Shown: positions 11,907-23,664 of the stretch, one piece after another
Numbering within the stretch: the stretch's first letter is position 1
How the letters are laid out: each line of letters starts with the position of its first letter
Position numbers and translations under genes: made by a program
Notes under the pieces: model-generated
Database searches by the model: none
The model's input: the letters and a program-made list of their open reading frames with translations, nothing else
Told to the model about the DNA's origin: nothing
From: Leptodontidium sp. MPI-SDFR-AT-0119
Taxonomy: Eukaryota; Ascomycota; Leotiomycetes; Helotiales; Leptodontidiaceae
Assembly (NCBI GenBank): GCA_020726505.1
Contig: JAHLEZ010000017.1
Location: 372,001 to 436,000, forward strand
Direction of reading: 5' to 3'
DNA length: 64,000 nt

Positions 11907-13205
11907 ATGGCAGACGGTATCGATCGCAAGGCGGATGAGAGAATGGAGTTCACCACGTCTGCTGATGTCTCTGTGGCCCCCACTTTCCAGTCAAGTATTT
12001 CTCCCCGTTCCCTTCCTTCGAATCTCCGCTAAGTTTAAAAACAGTGCACCTCAAAGAGAATCTCCTCCGGGGTATCTACGCATACGGATATGAGTCTCCT
12101 TCGGCCGTCCAATCTCGTGCGATTGTGCAAATCTGCAAGGGTCGCGACACAATTGCCCAGGCGCAATCTGGTACTGGTAAAACTGCGACCTTCTCCATCA
12201 GCATGCTCCAGGTCATCGACACAGCTGTCCGCGAAACCCAAGCTCTCGTTCTCTCCCCTACTCGCGAACTTGCGACACAGATTCAGTCCGTTGTGATGGC
12301 TTTGGGAGACTACATGAATGTACAGTGCCATGCCTGTATTGGAGGCACCAATGTGGGAGAGGATATTCGCAAGCTTGACTACGGACAGCACATAGTTTCT
12401 GGAACCCCTGGACGAGTAGCCGATATGATCCGTCGCCGAAATCTGCGAACCCGCCATATCAAGATGCTGGTTCTTGACGAGGCTGATGAGCTGTTGAACC
12501 GTGGATTCAGAGAGCAGATCTACGATGTCTACCGTTACCTCCCTCCTGCGACTCAGGTCGTAGTCGTTTCCGCTACTCTCCCATACGATGTTCTCGACAT
12601 GACCACCAAATTCATGACCGATCCAGTTCGCATTTTGGTAAAGCGTGACGAGTTGACATTGGAGGGCCTCAAACAGTACTTTATTGCCGTGGAGAAGGAG
12701 GAATGGAAGTTCGATACACTTTGCGATCTCTACGATACACTTACGATTACCCAGGCAGTCATCTTCTGCAACACTCGGAGAAAGGTCGATTGGTTGACGG
12801 ATAAGATGCGTGAGGCTAACTTCACTGTTTCCTCGATGCACGGCGAGATGCCACAAAAGGAGAGAGACAGTATCATGCAGGATTTCCGTCAAGGCAATTC
12901 GAGAGTTCTGATTTCCACAGACGTCTGGGCTCGTGGTATCGATGTTCAGCAAGTTTCTTTGGTTATCAACTACGACTTGCCTAGCAACCGTGAGAACTAT
13001 ATCCACAGAATTGGTCGAAGTGGTAGATTTGGACGGAAAGGTGTTGCGATCAACTTCGTAACTAGCGAGGACGTTAGAATCTTGAGAGATATTGAGTGTA
13101 AGTTTAGTTTTACTGGCTTTCTGGACAGGCTGCTAATGAAATTCAGTGTATTACTCAACCCAGATCGACGAGATGCCCATGAATGTCGCAGATCTGTTGA
13201 CTTAA
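11907..13205 (+). CDS. fal1: DEAD-box RNA helicase eIF4A-III / Fal1
   Basis: Three exons (11907-11994, 12045-13097, 13147-13205) give 399 residues, the normal length. Canonical motifs occur in order: the Q-motif region with [17 protein letters not shown] (Walker A), PTRELA, TPGR, VLDEADE (DEAD), SAT, ARGID and HRIGRSGR; the C-terminus [17 protein letters not shown] is typical of eIF4A-III rather than eIF4A. Family knowledge: an ATP-dependent RNA helicase of the exon junction complex in most eukaryotes, and of 40S ribosome biogenesis in yeast (Fal1). The two exon joins are fixed by frame. The unspliced frame would run on past 13098 with unrelated sequence, which confirms the last intron. Confidence 0.96.
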
Positions 13206-14094
13206 TGGATTCTCGACAGGAGCCAATTTCAAGGAATGAGCTACATCATTGGACAGTCCACATGCATGGGCATGTCGGGCATGGGGTTGCGTGGGAGGAA
13301 GGGGCAATTTCCACAAAAGTAATGATTTTTCTGCATTCTGGGTCCAGGCGTTTACTGACATTCGGAATATCAAGGTGCAAATGCAAATTTTCCAAATTGA
13401 ATCACACAAGCTTCTGCTTTCCTAAATATGGTTGAAGGATATGTACCAACGGTTTCGGTTTTGCCACACAATACGAGAAATCATACCCAATCGTTGTACC
13501 TATATCCACCTGTGACTAGTGGCTCCATACCAATGACTTGGCCACGATATGCCTCTTGCCTACAACAAGGTGCTTTTAGAACAGCTCCCTTCCGTGCCTA
13601 CCAAATCATACATGCCAAAACGGATCCAACTTAATTGATTTGTTCACTGGTTTCGGTTGCATGCCCAATATCTACTTAGAACTTTGGTTAATGGTAGTTA
13701 ATAATCACCAGTGTCTTTCGCGTTAACTCTATTCTGCTTGCCTATATTCTGTGGGGTTTGCATTCACGTCTAAATTCATCGGCATCATCTGATCTCTGAA
13801 GTCACATATAACCATAATTTTCTAAATCACGAACGGGGAGTTTTGCAGGCGATATATAAAACGAAACCATGCTCAATTTAAAGTTCAGAACATCCTAACC
13901 TAAAAGCTCAAGATAAACTCATTCAAGTCATCGTCATCTGTCCATCCATTTGCCCAATCTCTGCCTTGTTATCCGTCCCATCAATTCGTGTCTTTTTTGC
14001 GTCCTTTTAACAATTTGGGTTTATGCGAACTCTTGACAAGTAAGAAACCCAGAACAAGTATAAAACAAGATATGTATGTATATTGACAGTTTGA
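13206..14094. other. Intergenic between convergent genes
   Basis: This contains the 3' flanks of the helicase gene and the first CCCH gene. Short ORFs only; nothing recognised. Confidence 0.45.
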
Positions 14095-16026
14095 CTAATT
14101 GTCATGGCCATAAATGCAATAGTCATCATTGCAATAGCCGTCCTTTTCAAGCTTTTTACAGGGGCCCATTCTGGAGAGATACCAGAGGGCGTCATACTCC
14201 TTCGCCGTCAATGGCCGACGGTATGTATCGTGATTGCGCTTGCATTTCTCCTTTCTGTGGTTGGAGCAATCAGATCGTAGATAATGCCATTGGCAGATCG
14301 ACAGGTTCTTCATCTTGCCGATGAGATCGTAGTCTGCGATTTTGTCGACGATTAAATTGTTATCCCTGAGTCGGTTTCCTGCGGTGTCCTTAGCTTTTGG
14401 AATGAGTCGTCCCGCATTCTCAACAAATCTCTCGCCTGTGAAGTCCCACTCGAGGGGATTGTATGGCACGGTAGATGCTGTGGTCTTTGATGGCGAGGTA
14501 CATGTTGCTTTAGATCTAACCACTGCTGTCGAGGAGACGGCAGGTGTTGCTTTGGGAGAAGTTGGTAATTGTAGCTGAGCCTTGGTAGCCCAATTTAATG
14601 GAGCCGGAGATTCGCTCTTCTTAGTAGCGGCTTTGGAAATAACTGGAGAAACGGCATCATCACTTTGAGCAACAACCAACTCCGACTTCCTCCATGATTC
14701 GACTCGTAGAGACTCGCTCTGGCTGAAAAGGGGTGTGAGGATCTCTGTAGTGTTGAACCCCAATTCAGCAATCAGAGGATGAACAGTTCCCGGCCCCGTG
14801 GATATCAAAGTGATCCGCTGCTTGGAACCCGAAGCCTGACCAGCGTAGGGGCTCAGCACCGGCACGTACCCTCCGTCATGCGCACAAGCTAAGAAGATCT
14901 GCTCGCACTGAGGGGTGTCAATGTTCAATTTGAAATTCTCTAAAAATTTTGAGTTAGCATCAGTGCGACTATCTGCTATTCCTGGATATCTGGCTTGCAC
15001 CTGTGGAGTGGGTTTTCGTACCTCGAATCTTATTATCGGCTGCTTCCTTTCCAGATCCCACATCCACAAAGTCGATGAAGGGATGTCTCTGCGAGAAACC
15101 TGCCCAGAATTGCGTTACTTCCTGGGGATTATAAACCTTATTCTCCTTCTTGAAGTGGTATCCCAGCCCTGTCAAGTTGGCATATGCCTTTACAACGATG
15201 GGGATTGACTTTGCGTTCTTGAATGAGGGGCCAAGGGAAAGCAGATATTCTCTGATTTTTTCCATGAGCTTGTCTGCTGCAGCTTGTCCACCTTTGTGGC
15301 CTTGGGATATAAATTCATCTGCGAAATAATAAATATCGGCGTCTGCATCGATCAGTACTGATACGAAGCGAGATGTCTCCTGTGGGTGGGTCAGTATATA
15401 TATATATCTATCTATTTTTAATCTTTCCCTCACGAATTTGAGAGCCTGTCTTGCTTGTAATTGTCAAACGACGCATAGCCCTTCAGGAAATTGAAGTGGT
15501 GTTTCAGGCGCCGAAATGTTTGACCTCAAAAGGGGGGCGGGGGGCGGGATCGAGGGACATACCAAGTTAGCGCCAACCTTCCCACGTAGTGTCGCAACTT
15601 CATCTTCTAATTTCTTGCTCATGGACTTCCAATGGTGTCTACTGTTTATTTGATCTTTGAGATCGACTTGCAGCTCTAGGATCTTGGCGGTGTATCTAGC
15701 CTCCATTTCTGGAATCTGAATAGTGTTAATGTACTCCAACCGGTTTATCGTCGATTCTAGATGCGCTAGTATTTCCTTAGAACGATTTCGTGTTAGCACT
15801 AATTCTTTAACAATATCCTAAGCCTCGGTTTTTTAGGGCTGCACTGTGGCCCGGCTGATCTCGAGGCAATTAAAGCGGAAAAGATACTCTATGGGATGCT
15901 AACCTGATTGAAGTCAAACTGTCGATTTGCGATGGTGCGAAATCCCTCAGCACGTTCGCGGAGATCAGCTATGCCATTACTGCTACTGTCACTAGCATTC
16001 CCTGCATTGACAGTGACCTTAGCCAT
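14095..16026 (-). CDS. Tandem CCCH zinc-finger protein, paralogue 1
   Basis: Model: exons 16026-15904, 15775-15563, 15379-15022 and 14939-14095 (512 residues). The 183-nt intron 15562-15380 is longer than the rest and may hide a small exon. Residues 40 to about 112 form a coiled coil. A domain starting FVSVLIDADADIYYF, followed by GGQAAADKL and SIPIVVKAYANL, resembles the fungal DUF7923-type N-terminal domain, probably a PIN/NYN-like fold (fold inferred). A Ser/Thr/Lys-rich linker leads to two C-terminal fingers: C-x8-C-x7-C-x3-H (CQWHYLRSDC...CKRNH) and C-x8-C-x4-C-x3-H (CKKLEKDGYCNDDYCIYGH). An RNA-binding, possibly nuclease-like, role is plausible. A second copy with the same order of domains lies 5 kb away at 21274-22920 on the same strand. 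Confidence 0.85.
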
Positions 16027-17971
16027 GCTGAGATTCTATAGATCGTGGGATTTTAAACTCTCGAATGTGTATTGGAATTGTTGTGGGGAGAGTTTGACAG
16101 CACTGAAACTGATGTCTTTATATTCAGTAGCGTCGCTTAGGCTACCTAGGTGTGGGTCCTTAGAAGCCTACCAATTGGTTGTGACAGGGCCTACTTGGAA
16201 TCACAAAGAAGAAGATCGCACCTTCGAGATTGTATTGGACAGCAGCCTTCCACAACATGCGACGTGAGGTCTGATGACAAAATTCGGAATACTTTGGTAC
16301 TTTCAAGGTAAGGTAGAGTATGTATAGGTTTGGGTATGGGCAGACGTGGAAAAGATGATAGACACGTGACGAGGCTGGAGTTGTAGCCTTAGGTAGGAAG
16401 CAGGGAATATCAAAGGAAAGGGGCTGCGAAGAAGTAATTGGTCTTTATATATTAAGTCATGAAAATACTAGTCTTAATTAGGATTAAGTTATGAGTCATA
16501 GACTAAAATAGATCGCTGCGCTAGTTGTGACTCATAGAAGTTTCGCCGAAAGTAAAGCCGAGGCTAACTTACTAACAAAGACTGCGTAAAAAGTTCAACT
16601 CTTTATTATGTTCATTATTTAAAAACCATAGATTTAGATTACTTTTCTAGACATTCGTTATTAAAACATTCAAGTTCATTGATTGATTTTATCAAATTAC
16701 TGAATTTATACGAATTATGATTTAAATTTATATGTTTTTGTTTAAGTAACTATTAGCAAAGTTAATCTTTATTTTTTAATTTTATTTTTGTCTTAAAATT
16801 TTGTGAAAGTATAACGATTTTACCTTTGTAAATATCGCTTGAAAAAATGTTACGAATAGCCAGGTTATAAAGATTCATGCATCGGGGGGCCTGTAGATTC
16901 GTAGAGCCAAGGTGTGCTGACAAATTGGATGAAGTACTACTTCCAAGCATTATTAACTACTGAAGATCTTTTGGATCATCGCTTACTACTAGATTAGATA
17001 TATCTCTTTGGATTTACTAAACACCCAGGTTACTTCGTCACATTTTCTGGTGCTGTCGATGATTCACTTGCAGCTCTTGAAGAATTATCAAAACCCGGCA
17101 AAGCCCAAACGCCCTAATTCGAGGATCCAACTGTTTTATTGAGTGCCTGAATATCACGCACAGGGTTCCAAATACAAATACATTAATTTGATGAGAAAGC
17201 TACCAGACCATTAAACTAGAGAAGGGACAACATTCAGTTCATTGCGCATTCTCTGTTGAGGATGTTCGGCACTGTGAGCTAAGGCGGGCCTAGACTCGCT
17301 TGTTTTCTAGCTACAGTGGAGACTTTCAGGGGCTCGCTTACGAAGTTACAGGTCTTCAGCGCTGTGCAGTCGAACGTATTTTACACGATCCAGCTCTAAC
17401 TCTATGTGAACGTTAAATTACCAGCACTGTCACAAGAATTACTAGCAATGCTCTTGGAGATTACCCCTTGGCGCCGTTTTGCCTCGGAACAGCAGAAGCC
17501 GACCCATTCCTGCCTACAAACATCCATGGCAGAATCGTCCCATTGCGGCACGCTTGGATTATCACTCGAGCCACGCACGAAGGTGATGTCGATGTAGGAT
17601 AGGTGCAGCTGAGACCCACTCAGCAAGAGTGCTACGATACCTTCAATCGTGGATTTTTTTGGTGGGGTGGGGTGACAGAACGAGGGTGAATCCGACATTA
17701 GGATGAACTGTTTGTTGTGTTGAGGTAGCCGAGTTTCAACTCCCGAGCGCTTGCCTAAGCCTTCCAATATGGGGATGCATGGCTTGAGATTAAAATCCAA
17801 TATGAATACTGAACGCCTGCCGGCATGCAGGTGGGGCTCAATATTTAAATCCCGAGATACGACGGGAGGATCGTATTTAAGACTAAAACTCGAAGCTGTC
17901 GCACATGTCAAGCATTTCCTCCACTGCGCAGTTCCTCCTCCGTGTCAACGTTCGCAACCAGCTTTAACAAG
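16027..17971. other. Gene-free stretch with an AT-rich block
   Basis: About 16590-16840 is strongly AT-rich (TTTAAATTTATATG-type sequence) and unlike its surroundings, suggesting a decayed repeat or a RIP-affected relic. The remainder is unremarkable. The ORF 17402-17911 on the minus strand was rejected. Confidence 0.4.
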
Positions 17972-19205
17972 ATGCAGTGGAAGTCAATTGTGATAGCACT
18001 TCTAGTGCACCATGTATTCGGCCAAGGGACCGCGCCTATGTTGCGTTTCAGTTGCTCGCAGCTTGTTGTTGATCGCTTAGACCCGCTCGTCAACCCCGGC
18101 GTCGTTCCCTCACCACACATCCACCAAATTGTTGGGGGCGATTCCTTCAAGCCAACAATGGAACGTGAAACACATAATCTTGTGACAGCGTCAACCTGTA
18201 CCAGCTGTACATTCTCGGAAGACTTCTCCAACTACTGGACGGCTGTTCTGTACTTCAGAGCACGGAACGGAACGTTCAAGCGCGTACCTCAACTCGCCGA
18301 GGAAGGTCTCAAGGCCAATGGAGGCATAACAGTATATTATATACCCTCGACCAACAGCAACTTGACTGTCACTGCTTTCAAACCCGGCTTCAGAATGCTC
18401 GTGGGTGATGCCTCCCTGCAGTCACCTGGCACTGCACACAAAGTCTGCCATCGCTGCATGCCGCAATCCGGGGACAACAGCAATATCAATTGTGGAGCGC
18501 CAGATGCACAGACTCTCCCTACGACTACGTGCGTCGGTGGCATACGGTCAATAATTACATTTCCCACCTGCTGGGATGGGAAGAACTTGGACAGCCCGGA
18601 TCACGAAAGCCATGTTGCATATGGAACAGGTTCAAAAGCCAACGATGTGGGTCCGACGGGGACTTGTCCAGCCAGTCATCCTGTGGTTTTACCTCAGCTG
18701 ATGTATGAAGTCTTGTGGGATGTGAGTTTTACCTTCTACCCCTCCTTTTCCTAAAGACTCCCTCCATGGTTTATGGACTAAAACGCCCTTTCTCTAGACT
18801 AGGTCATTCACAAAAGACCTATGGCCTGAGGACGGATCGCAACCATTTGTCTGGAGTACGGGAGACAGGTAAATCACTGCTTCTCGCCGACCGCTCGGCA
18901 GAGAAGAGATACTGATTCTCAGCAGAAAAGGATATTCGCAGCATGGGGACTATGTATTTGGATGGAAAGATGATTCTCTCCAACGCGCCATGGACGCTAG
19001 ATGTACTGGTGACAATTGCACTGTATTAAAGAGCCAGACATCGGATGAAGCAATGAAGTGTACAAAGGCACAGACGGTCGGCGATGATCTTGACGGATGT
19101 AAGTTAGAGGATTTCTGATGATTATATCAAACGTTGGCCACCCTTTGCTAAACTGACCACCTCATAGGGCTGAATACTCTTCCTGGTGATCGAATGATAT
19201 CCTGA
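17972..19205 (+). CDS. Secreted DUF1996 family protein
   Basis: Four exons (17972-18721, 18798-18868, 18926-19098, 19168-19205) give about 343 residues. The N-terminus [19 protein letters not shown] is a signal peptide. DUF1996 hallmarks follow: [48 protein letters not shown], then [22 protein letters not shown] and [16 protein letters not shown]. The end is [11 protein letters not shown]...DGWLNTLPGD. The acceptor of exon 3 has two in-frame AG options (18922 or 18925). The family is widespread in secreted fungal proteins, often next to WSC domains, with no established enzyme activity; a cell-wall or extracellular role is inferred. All introns restore a complete domain, so the gene looks intact despite its accessory surroundings. 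Confidence 0.88.
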
Positions 19206-19487
19206 GGATGGTTTTTTCATACCACCGCCGTTTTAGGTCTCGTTGATGGACAGGCATATTGGCTGAAAGGCTTTCCTGCTCCAGACAAAGAAAAAATCTC
19301 ATTGTATAGGAAGAATGAACTAGGAATTAGGCAGAATCTCCTCAGCATGCTGGCAAAGAGACATTTTTCACTATTCCTGAATTCTGAAACCCCTGTCTCC
19401 ACTCCAATGTCAACGTCACTCCTTCCACAACTCCGACGACTTCAAATGCAGCTGATCTTGGAACTATTGCAAATGAACTCGACAGCC

Positions 19488-20860
19488 TCAACCCCGGCCT
19501 AAAAATTCGTATATTTGAGCTACATGCTCATCAGCAGCTGCAGATTCCCTGCGCAATTTCGCAGCATTTCGTAATGCCTCGACTAGTTCAGACTGAGTCG
19601 CGCTTTTGGGTAAGTCTACATATGTCGCGAATCTTTGAGGTAATGCTGCTTCTGGATCTCTCACTTCAGGCTGCGCCTCCCTATCCGTAGCTGATGGCAT
19701 TGTACGGATCGTAGAGGATCTCGCTTCGTTCATGGCACCGGAATCCATTGAGTAGCTTGGTCGAGCTACCACGACCCCTGAAAGTTCGTATATGCCATAG
19801 CATATAGCAAGCCCAGCTACATAGGTGATGAATACCGCAAGGCTACCGCCTTTTCCAGCAATTTCATCTAGATTCTTGGTCCAGACAAACCCGAGATAGA
19901 CTCCAAGTCCAATCAGAAATGAGTTCAGGGACGCGCCCAGAAGCATGTTCGGCGCCGATATTGTGAGAACTGCGGCAGGTGATGGTAAATACCCTATATA
20001 TTTGTTAGTTCTACGCCTTCCCTTGCCAATGGGTAAATTTAGCCTTGCATACGTACTGCCATCATCGTCTCTATCGTTCCTTATCCATGATTTGATATCC
20101 TCAGCAGTCAAGAAACGGCCCAAGATACGATATTGATTACTCGCGTAATACACAGCAATAATTGACGACACCAAGCTGAAAGTGAAGAATCCTCGAGCGA
20201 CCCAGTGTGTGTCGCTCAGGTTAGGCAACGAAAAAGCTGTGATTGCAATTTGCGCAAGAATCGTGCTCTATTTCCCCATCAGAACCTGGTAATTGCAAGT
20301 TTCTACAGCATGGGTACAAAACTTACAGCCACAGTTACGATATTACTCTCATTTTGAGTCGATGTCTTGAAATCCATAGCAATTTTTTCGTTTGTGTCTT
20401 TGAGGACTTGCTGCTGCATCCGCCAAACGGAACCACTTCCAAACATCCAAAGGAAAATTCCCGCCCATCCATAAGACCGAATAATAAATCCAAAGCTTTG
20501 CCTAATTCGATCAACTTGGACGTAGACAGATACTACAAGAGATGTTGTCTGGACTACAAGCGAAGCCAAGGATATGGGATCCATCCTATTCAATCTGCAA
20601 GTTGTGCCCAAAGTCGTGAAGACAAGGCTGAAAACCTCCAAGATGCCAGTGAGATCTTGGTCGTAGATCCAAAATCGCAATAAGGCTTTTCTATTATAGC
20701 TTGCTAGTCGTCCTGCTTCAAATTTCAAAAGCTGTGAATGAGCGAGTTGGGCGATCAGGTCGAAGTTGAGACCGGCGTTAGAGTTATATAATCGGGCAGA
20801 CGTCAAAGTTTCTAGTTTGCGGCCCACAGGTATTTGATTGGGACCAGAGACCGCCACCAT
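19488..20860 (-). CDS. Integral membrane protein, unknown fungal family
   Basis: Exons 20860-20327 and 20267-19488 (intron 20326-20268, GTAAGT donor) give 437 residues. The splice creates the segment STILAQIAITAFSLPNLSDTHWVARGF ahead of FFTFSLVSSIIAVYYAS; further membrane segments include VLTISAPNMLLGASLNSFLIGLGVYLGFVW and LAVFITYVAGLAICYGIYEL. The C-terminal 90 residues are soluble and polar. An alternative start at 20584 (MDPISLASLVVQTTSLVV) would give 345 residues and looks like the N-terminus common in fungal hypothetical and NLR-associated proteins; I cannot choose between the two. I know no function. Its 3' end lies 282 bases from that of the convergent DUF1996 gene. Confidence 0.72.
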
Positions 20861-21273
20861 GGCCTGCGCTGGGGAAACCCCTCAAGGCTCAGTACACCGA
20901 GTGGGCAAGGCTGCCACCAAACCATCACGACCAAGGCCTTTGAGGGTCTTCGGGCTGGCCCTTTACTTTAGGGTCCAAGTGTGCCATAACTCCTATATGG
21001 TGTTAAAGAACTCTTGGCATCATTTTCGCTTCGAGGGTCGATTAACTGCGTTGTGTTGGCTCGTTACTGTATTAAGAGGTCATCAATGCCCTGAGGAGAT
21101 AACGACGCCTGAAGCACCCATGATATGACAAAGGAAAAATTGTAAACTTGAGAACGTTTGGTCATAAATGAGTTTATAATGTATAAAATAATAGCCCCTA
21201 ACGTAATTTTGGAGTTTCGCCTATAAAGCATCTCCCAAAGTCATAATTTCGTGAATCTTGCTGAGACACAAGC
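20861..21273. other. Intergenic, no gene seen
   Basis: This lies upstream of the membrane-protein gene and downstream of CCCH paralogue 2. No coding region was recognised. Confidence 0.4.
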
Positions 21274-22920
21274 TCAAGTTTCGACCAGACCATGCCCATA
21301 AATGCACTGATCGTCATCGCAATCGCCTTCGGCTTTCATCCGATTGCAAAATCCTATCCTGGTAACCAGCCACAAAGCATCGTAATCGTCCGAGGACAGA
21401 GGTCTTGGGTAAGCGTCGTGAGAGCGTCTGCAATTGGAGGTATTATGGTCTGATCTCAAGTAGTGCCAACTACAGAGATTCAAACTCCGTATTTTCTGCA
21501 CCTGCTCGTCGTATATACCAAAGGGTAGCTTTTTATCCACCCGCTTCCCGGCACTATTTCGTAGAACTGGTCGAAGCCTGTCTGAGTTTGCGACAAAGGT
21601 CTCCTTCCCAAAGGGTCGCGGAATTGGAAATTCAGTTCTGAGGCTTGTTGAAGTTGGTGAAGATTGCCTATGACCAATGGCGCTTTCTGCTGACGAGACT
21701 TGGGTATGATCTTCTGCTTTCAACTGAGAGGTGGCAACGGGTGCTGGCCTATGTTGGTCTTGCAAATGCGACGTGGCTAATGGTTGCGGGATATGGCCGA
21801 CTGGTGGTTGATTCCCAATCTGCGACGAGCCTTTGGCGCTGAACAGTGGTTCGAATATCGTTGTACTCCTAAATCCAAGTTTGGCCATCGAAGGATAGAT
21901 CCCTCCTGTCGAGACTAAAGTGATCTTTTGAGATAGCATTTTCTGGGTCGAGTAAGGCCTTAAAACAGGTACATAACCTGCATCGTGACAGCAAATAAGC
22001 ATAATGTGAATGCACTGCGGATTGTGGATATAGAAATCAAGGACTTCTGCAATTCAGTCAGTAAGTTCCATAGCCCAAATTTCTCGTTGTAATTCCCAAT
22101 TGCTGTATCATATGGTGTTCCAAACTTACGACGAAGTTTGTTGTCTGCCTCCTCTTTGCCCGATCCAACATTAACGAAGTCCACTAAAGGAGAGCTTCTT
22201 GAGAATCCGATCCAAAAGCTAGATAAAGCGGCTGGAGAACTTAGTCTCTGGTCTCGAACGCAGAACTTAGATAGCCCTTGTAAATTTGCATAAGCCTTAA
22301 TCATAATTGGTAGAGCTTTGGTCTTTTCGACGGTGGCTCCGAGGCCGTTAATCAAGTGCTCATGTACTTTTTCTATCAAAGCATTCGCAGCAGCTTGGCC
22401 GCCTTCGACACCACGAGTTAAATAATCATCATGAAACTGTCAAGAAACTGGATCAATAAATGAAAGACTTGAAAAGGTTGAGGGACAACTGACCAAATTT
22501 GTCTGGGCATCTGCGTCAATCAATACTAGCATGAACTTCCCTTGTTTCTACATACCAATATTCGATTAGTACGCTCCCATATCATGAAATAATAAAATGA
22601 TTACGCACCATAGCAGTCAATGCGGCCTTCTGCTCTGCCACTTCATCTTGCAATTTGCGTCGAGTCTCCCTTTCAATTTCCAAGTCTTGTATTTCCCGTT
22701 TGCGCTTTTTTGTTGACTCGGTCAGCTCCTCTTTCATCATATCAATATTTCTTAAGGCATCCTGTATAATGAATGAGTGTACAATAAAGTCAATAATGGC
22801 TGGGAGAGTTCATGCCTCGAGAAGTTTTGTCTTCATTGAGTCAAGCTTTTCGATCTGCTTGAATCTTCTCCGAAGGTCTTGACCCCCTTCCTCAAGAGAT
22901 CCATTATTGTCTGAAGCCAT
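21274..22920 (-). CDS. Tandem CCCH zinc-finger protein, paralogue 2
   Basis: Exons 22920-22816, 22761-22609, 22547-22494, 22436-22130 and 22046-21274 give 463 residues. The first intron has a GC donor (GAG|GCATGA) and a normal AG acceptor; no GT donor fits there. Domain order matches the copy at 14095-16026: a coiled coil (EELTESTKKRKREIQDLEIE), FMLVLIDADAQTN, GGQAAANALIEKV, ALPIMIKAYANLQGL, VDFVNVGSGKEEADNKLR, then HDAGYVPVLRPY. Finger 2 is intact (CNRMKAEGDCDDDQCIYGH). Finger 1 reads CSWHYLRSDHNTSNCRRSH, where the second Cys of the other copy is His, so it may bind zinc as CHCH or not at all. This is a divergent duplicate and is probably still coding. Confidence 0.84.
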
Positions 22921-23472
22921 GGCGAATGAGCAGATTGACCTTTCTTGAAGCGTTTTGTAAATGAAGGAAGGAACGTGGATTTTGTGGTGGTTTTATAGGT
23001 GACTTTATTCTAGATGCGCTAGCTGTGGTGGGCATGTGACTATTACACCGCTTTTGGCTTTCAGCTTGCAAAAATCTAATTGGAGCAGAGAAATAATCAC
23101 CTTCCTATTCTGATACACTAATAACTTGACTGTTCAATAGCCAATAGGGAGTTCCGCTCGTCCGAGAGATAGCTCATGGAATTGCTGATGACCTTTCCAT
23201 ATTATTCATCGGCTATCGCGGGGTATTTGTGAGGCCGGGTGAGTACTTACAAGCTCTCATGTATCTGTTCACAGTCCCATTCTTTCTTCCAGTAAGATCC
23301 CCACATTACAAATTGAAAAGAAGAGGATTTTGTGCGAATGATGATTCTATTGAGGGGGCATTTCTAGGTCTATATAACTACTCTGGGTGCCAAGCTACCG
23401 TCGATCTAGTTGCCTAATCGGGCCTAGTACTCGCAAGCCTTCGGCTTATAAAACAGCTTGCAAGCCTTTGAA
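22921..23472. other. Intergenic, no gene seen
   Basis: This is the promoter side of CCCH paralogue 2, leading into the repeats that border the piggyBac element. No gene recognised. Confidence 0.4.
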
Positions 23473-23556
23473 GTTACAGGCTAAAACGCCAAGTATTGGC
23501 CTTGCGAGCCTAGAGTTACAGGCTAAAACTCCAAGTATAGGCCTTACGAGCCTAGA
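23473..23556. repeat. Tandem 42-bp repeat, two copies
   Basis: Units start GTTACAGGCTAAAAC at 23473 and 23515 and both end in GCCTAGA; they differ at only a few positions. A third unit begins at 23557 (GTTA) and is cut off where the piggyBac terminal repeat starts. Confidence 0.8.
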
Positions 23557-23558
23557 GT

Positions 23559-23588
23559 TATCCGTGGCGCTGCCATCAGGATTGGGAT
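23559..23588 (+). repeat. Left terminal inverted repeat of piggyBac element
   Basis: It begins TATCCGTGGCGCTGC and ends ATTGGGAT. It is the exact reverse complement of 25582-25611 over all 30 bases. Confidence 0.93.
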
Positions 23589-23664
23589 GGCCAGTGCACC
23601 CGCCAAGTCGCTTAATATGGGCCAATCAGAGAGCCAAGATTTCAGGATTTAGAGCTAATTCTAG

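Noticed and set aside
12035..13006. 323-aa minus-strand ORF
   Set aside because: Antisense to the eIF4A-III coding exon, whose motifs leave no doubt about the strand.
17402..17911. 169-aa minus-strand ORF upstream of the DUF1996 gene
   Set aside because: No domain, no signal peptide, and composition unlike a protein; it overlaps the likely promoter of the DUF1996 gene.
20845..20862. CCGCCACCATGG, a perfect vertebrate Kozak-like site on the plus strand
   Set aside because: It is the reverse of minus-strand codons for MVAV at the membrane-protein start, and the plus-strand ORF is short and without features.
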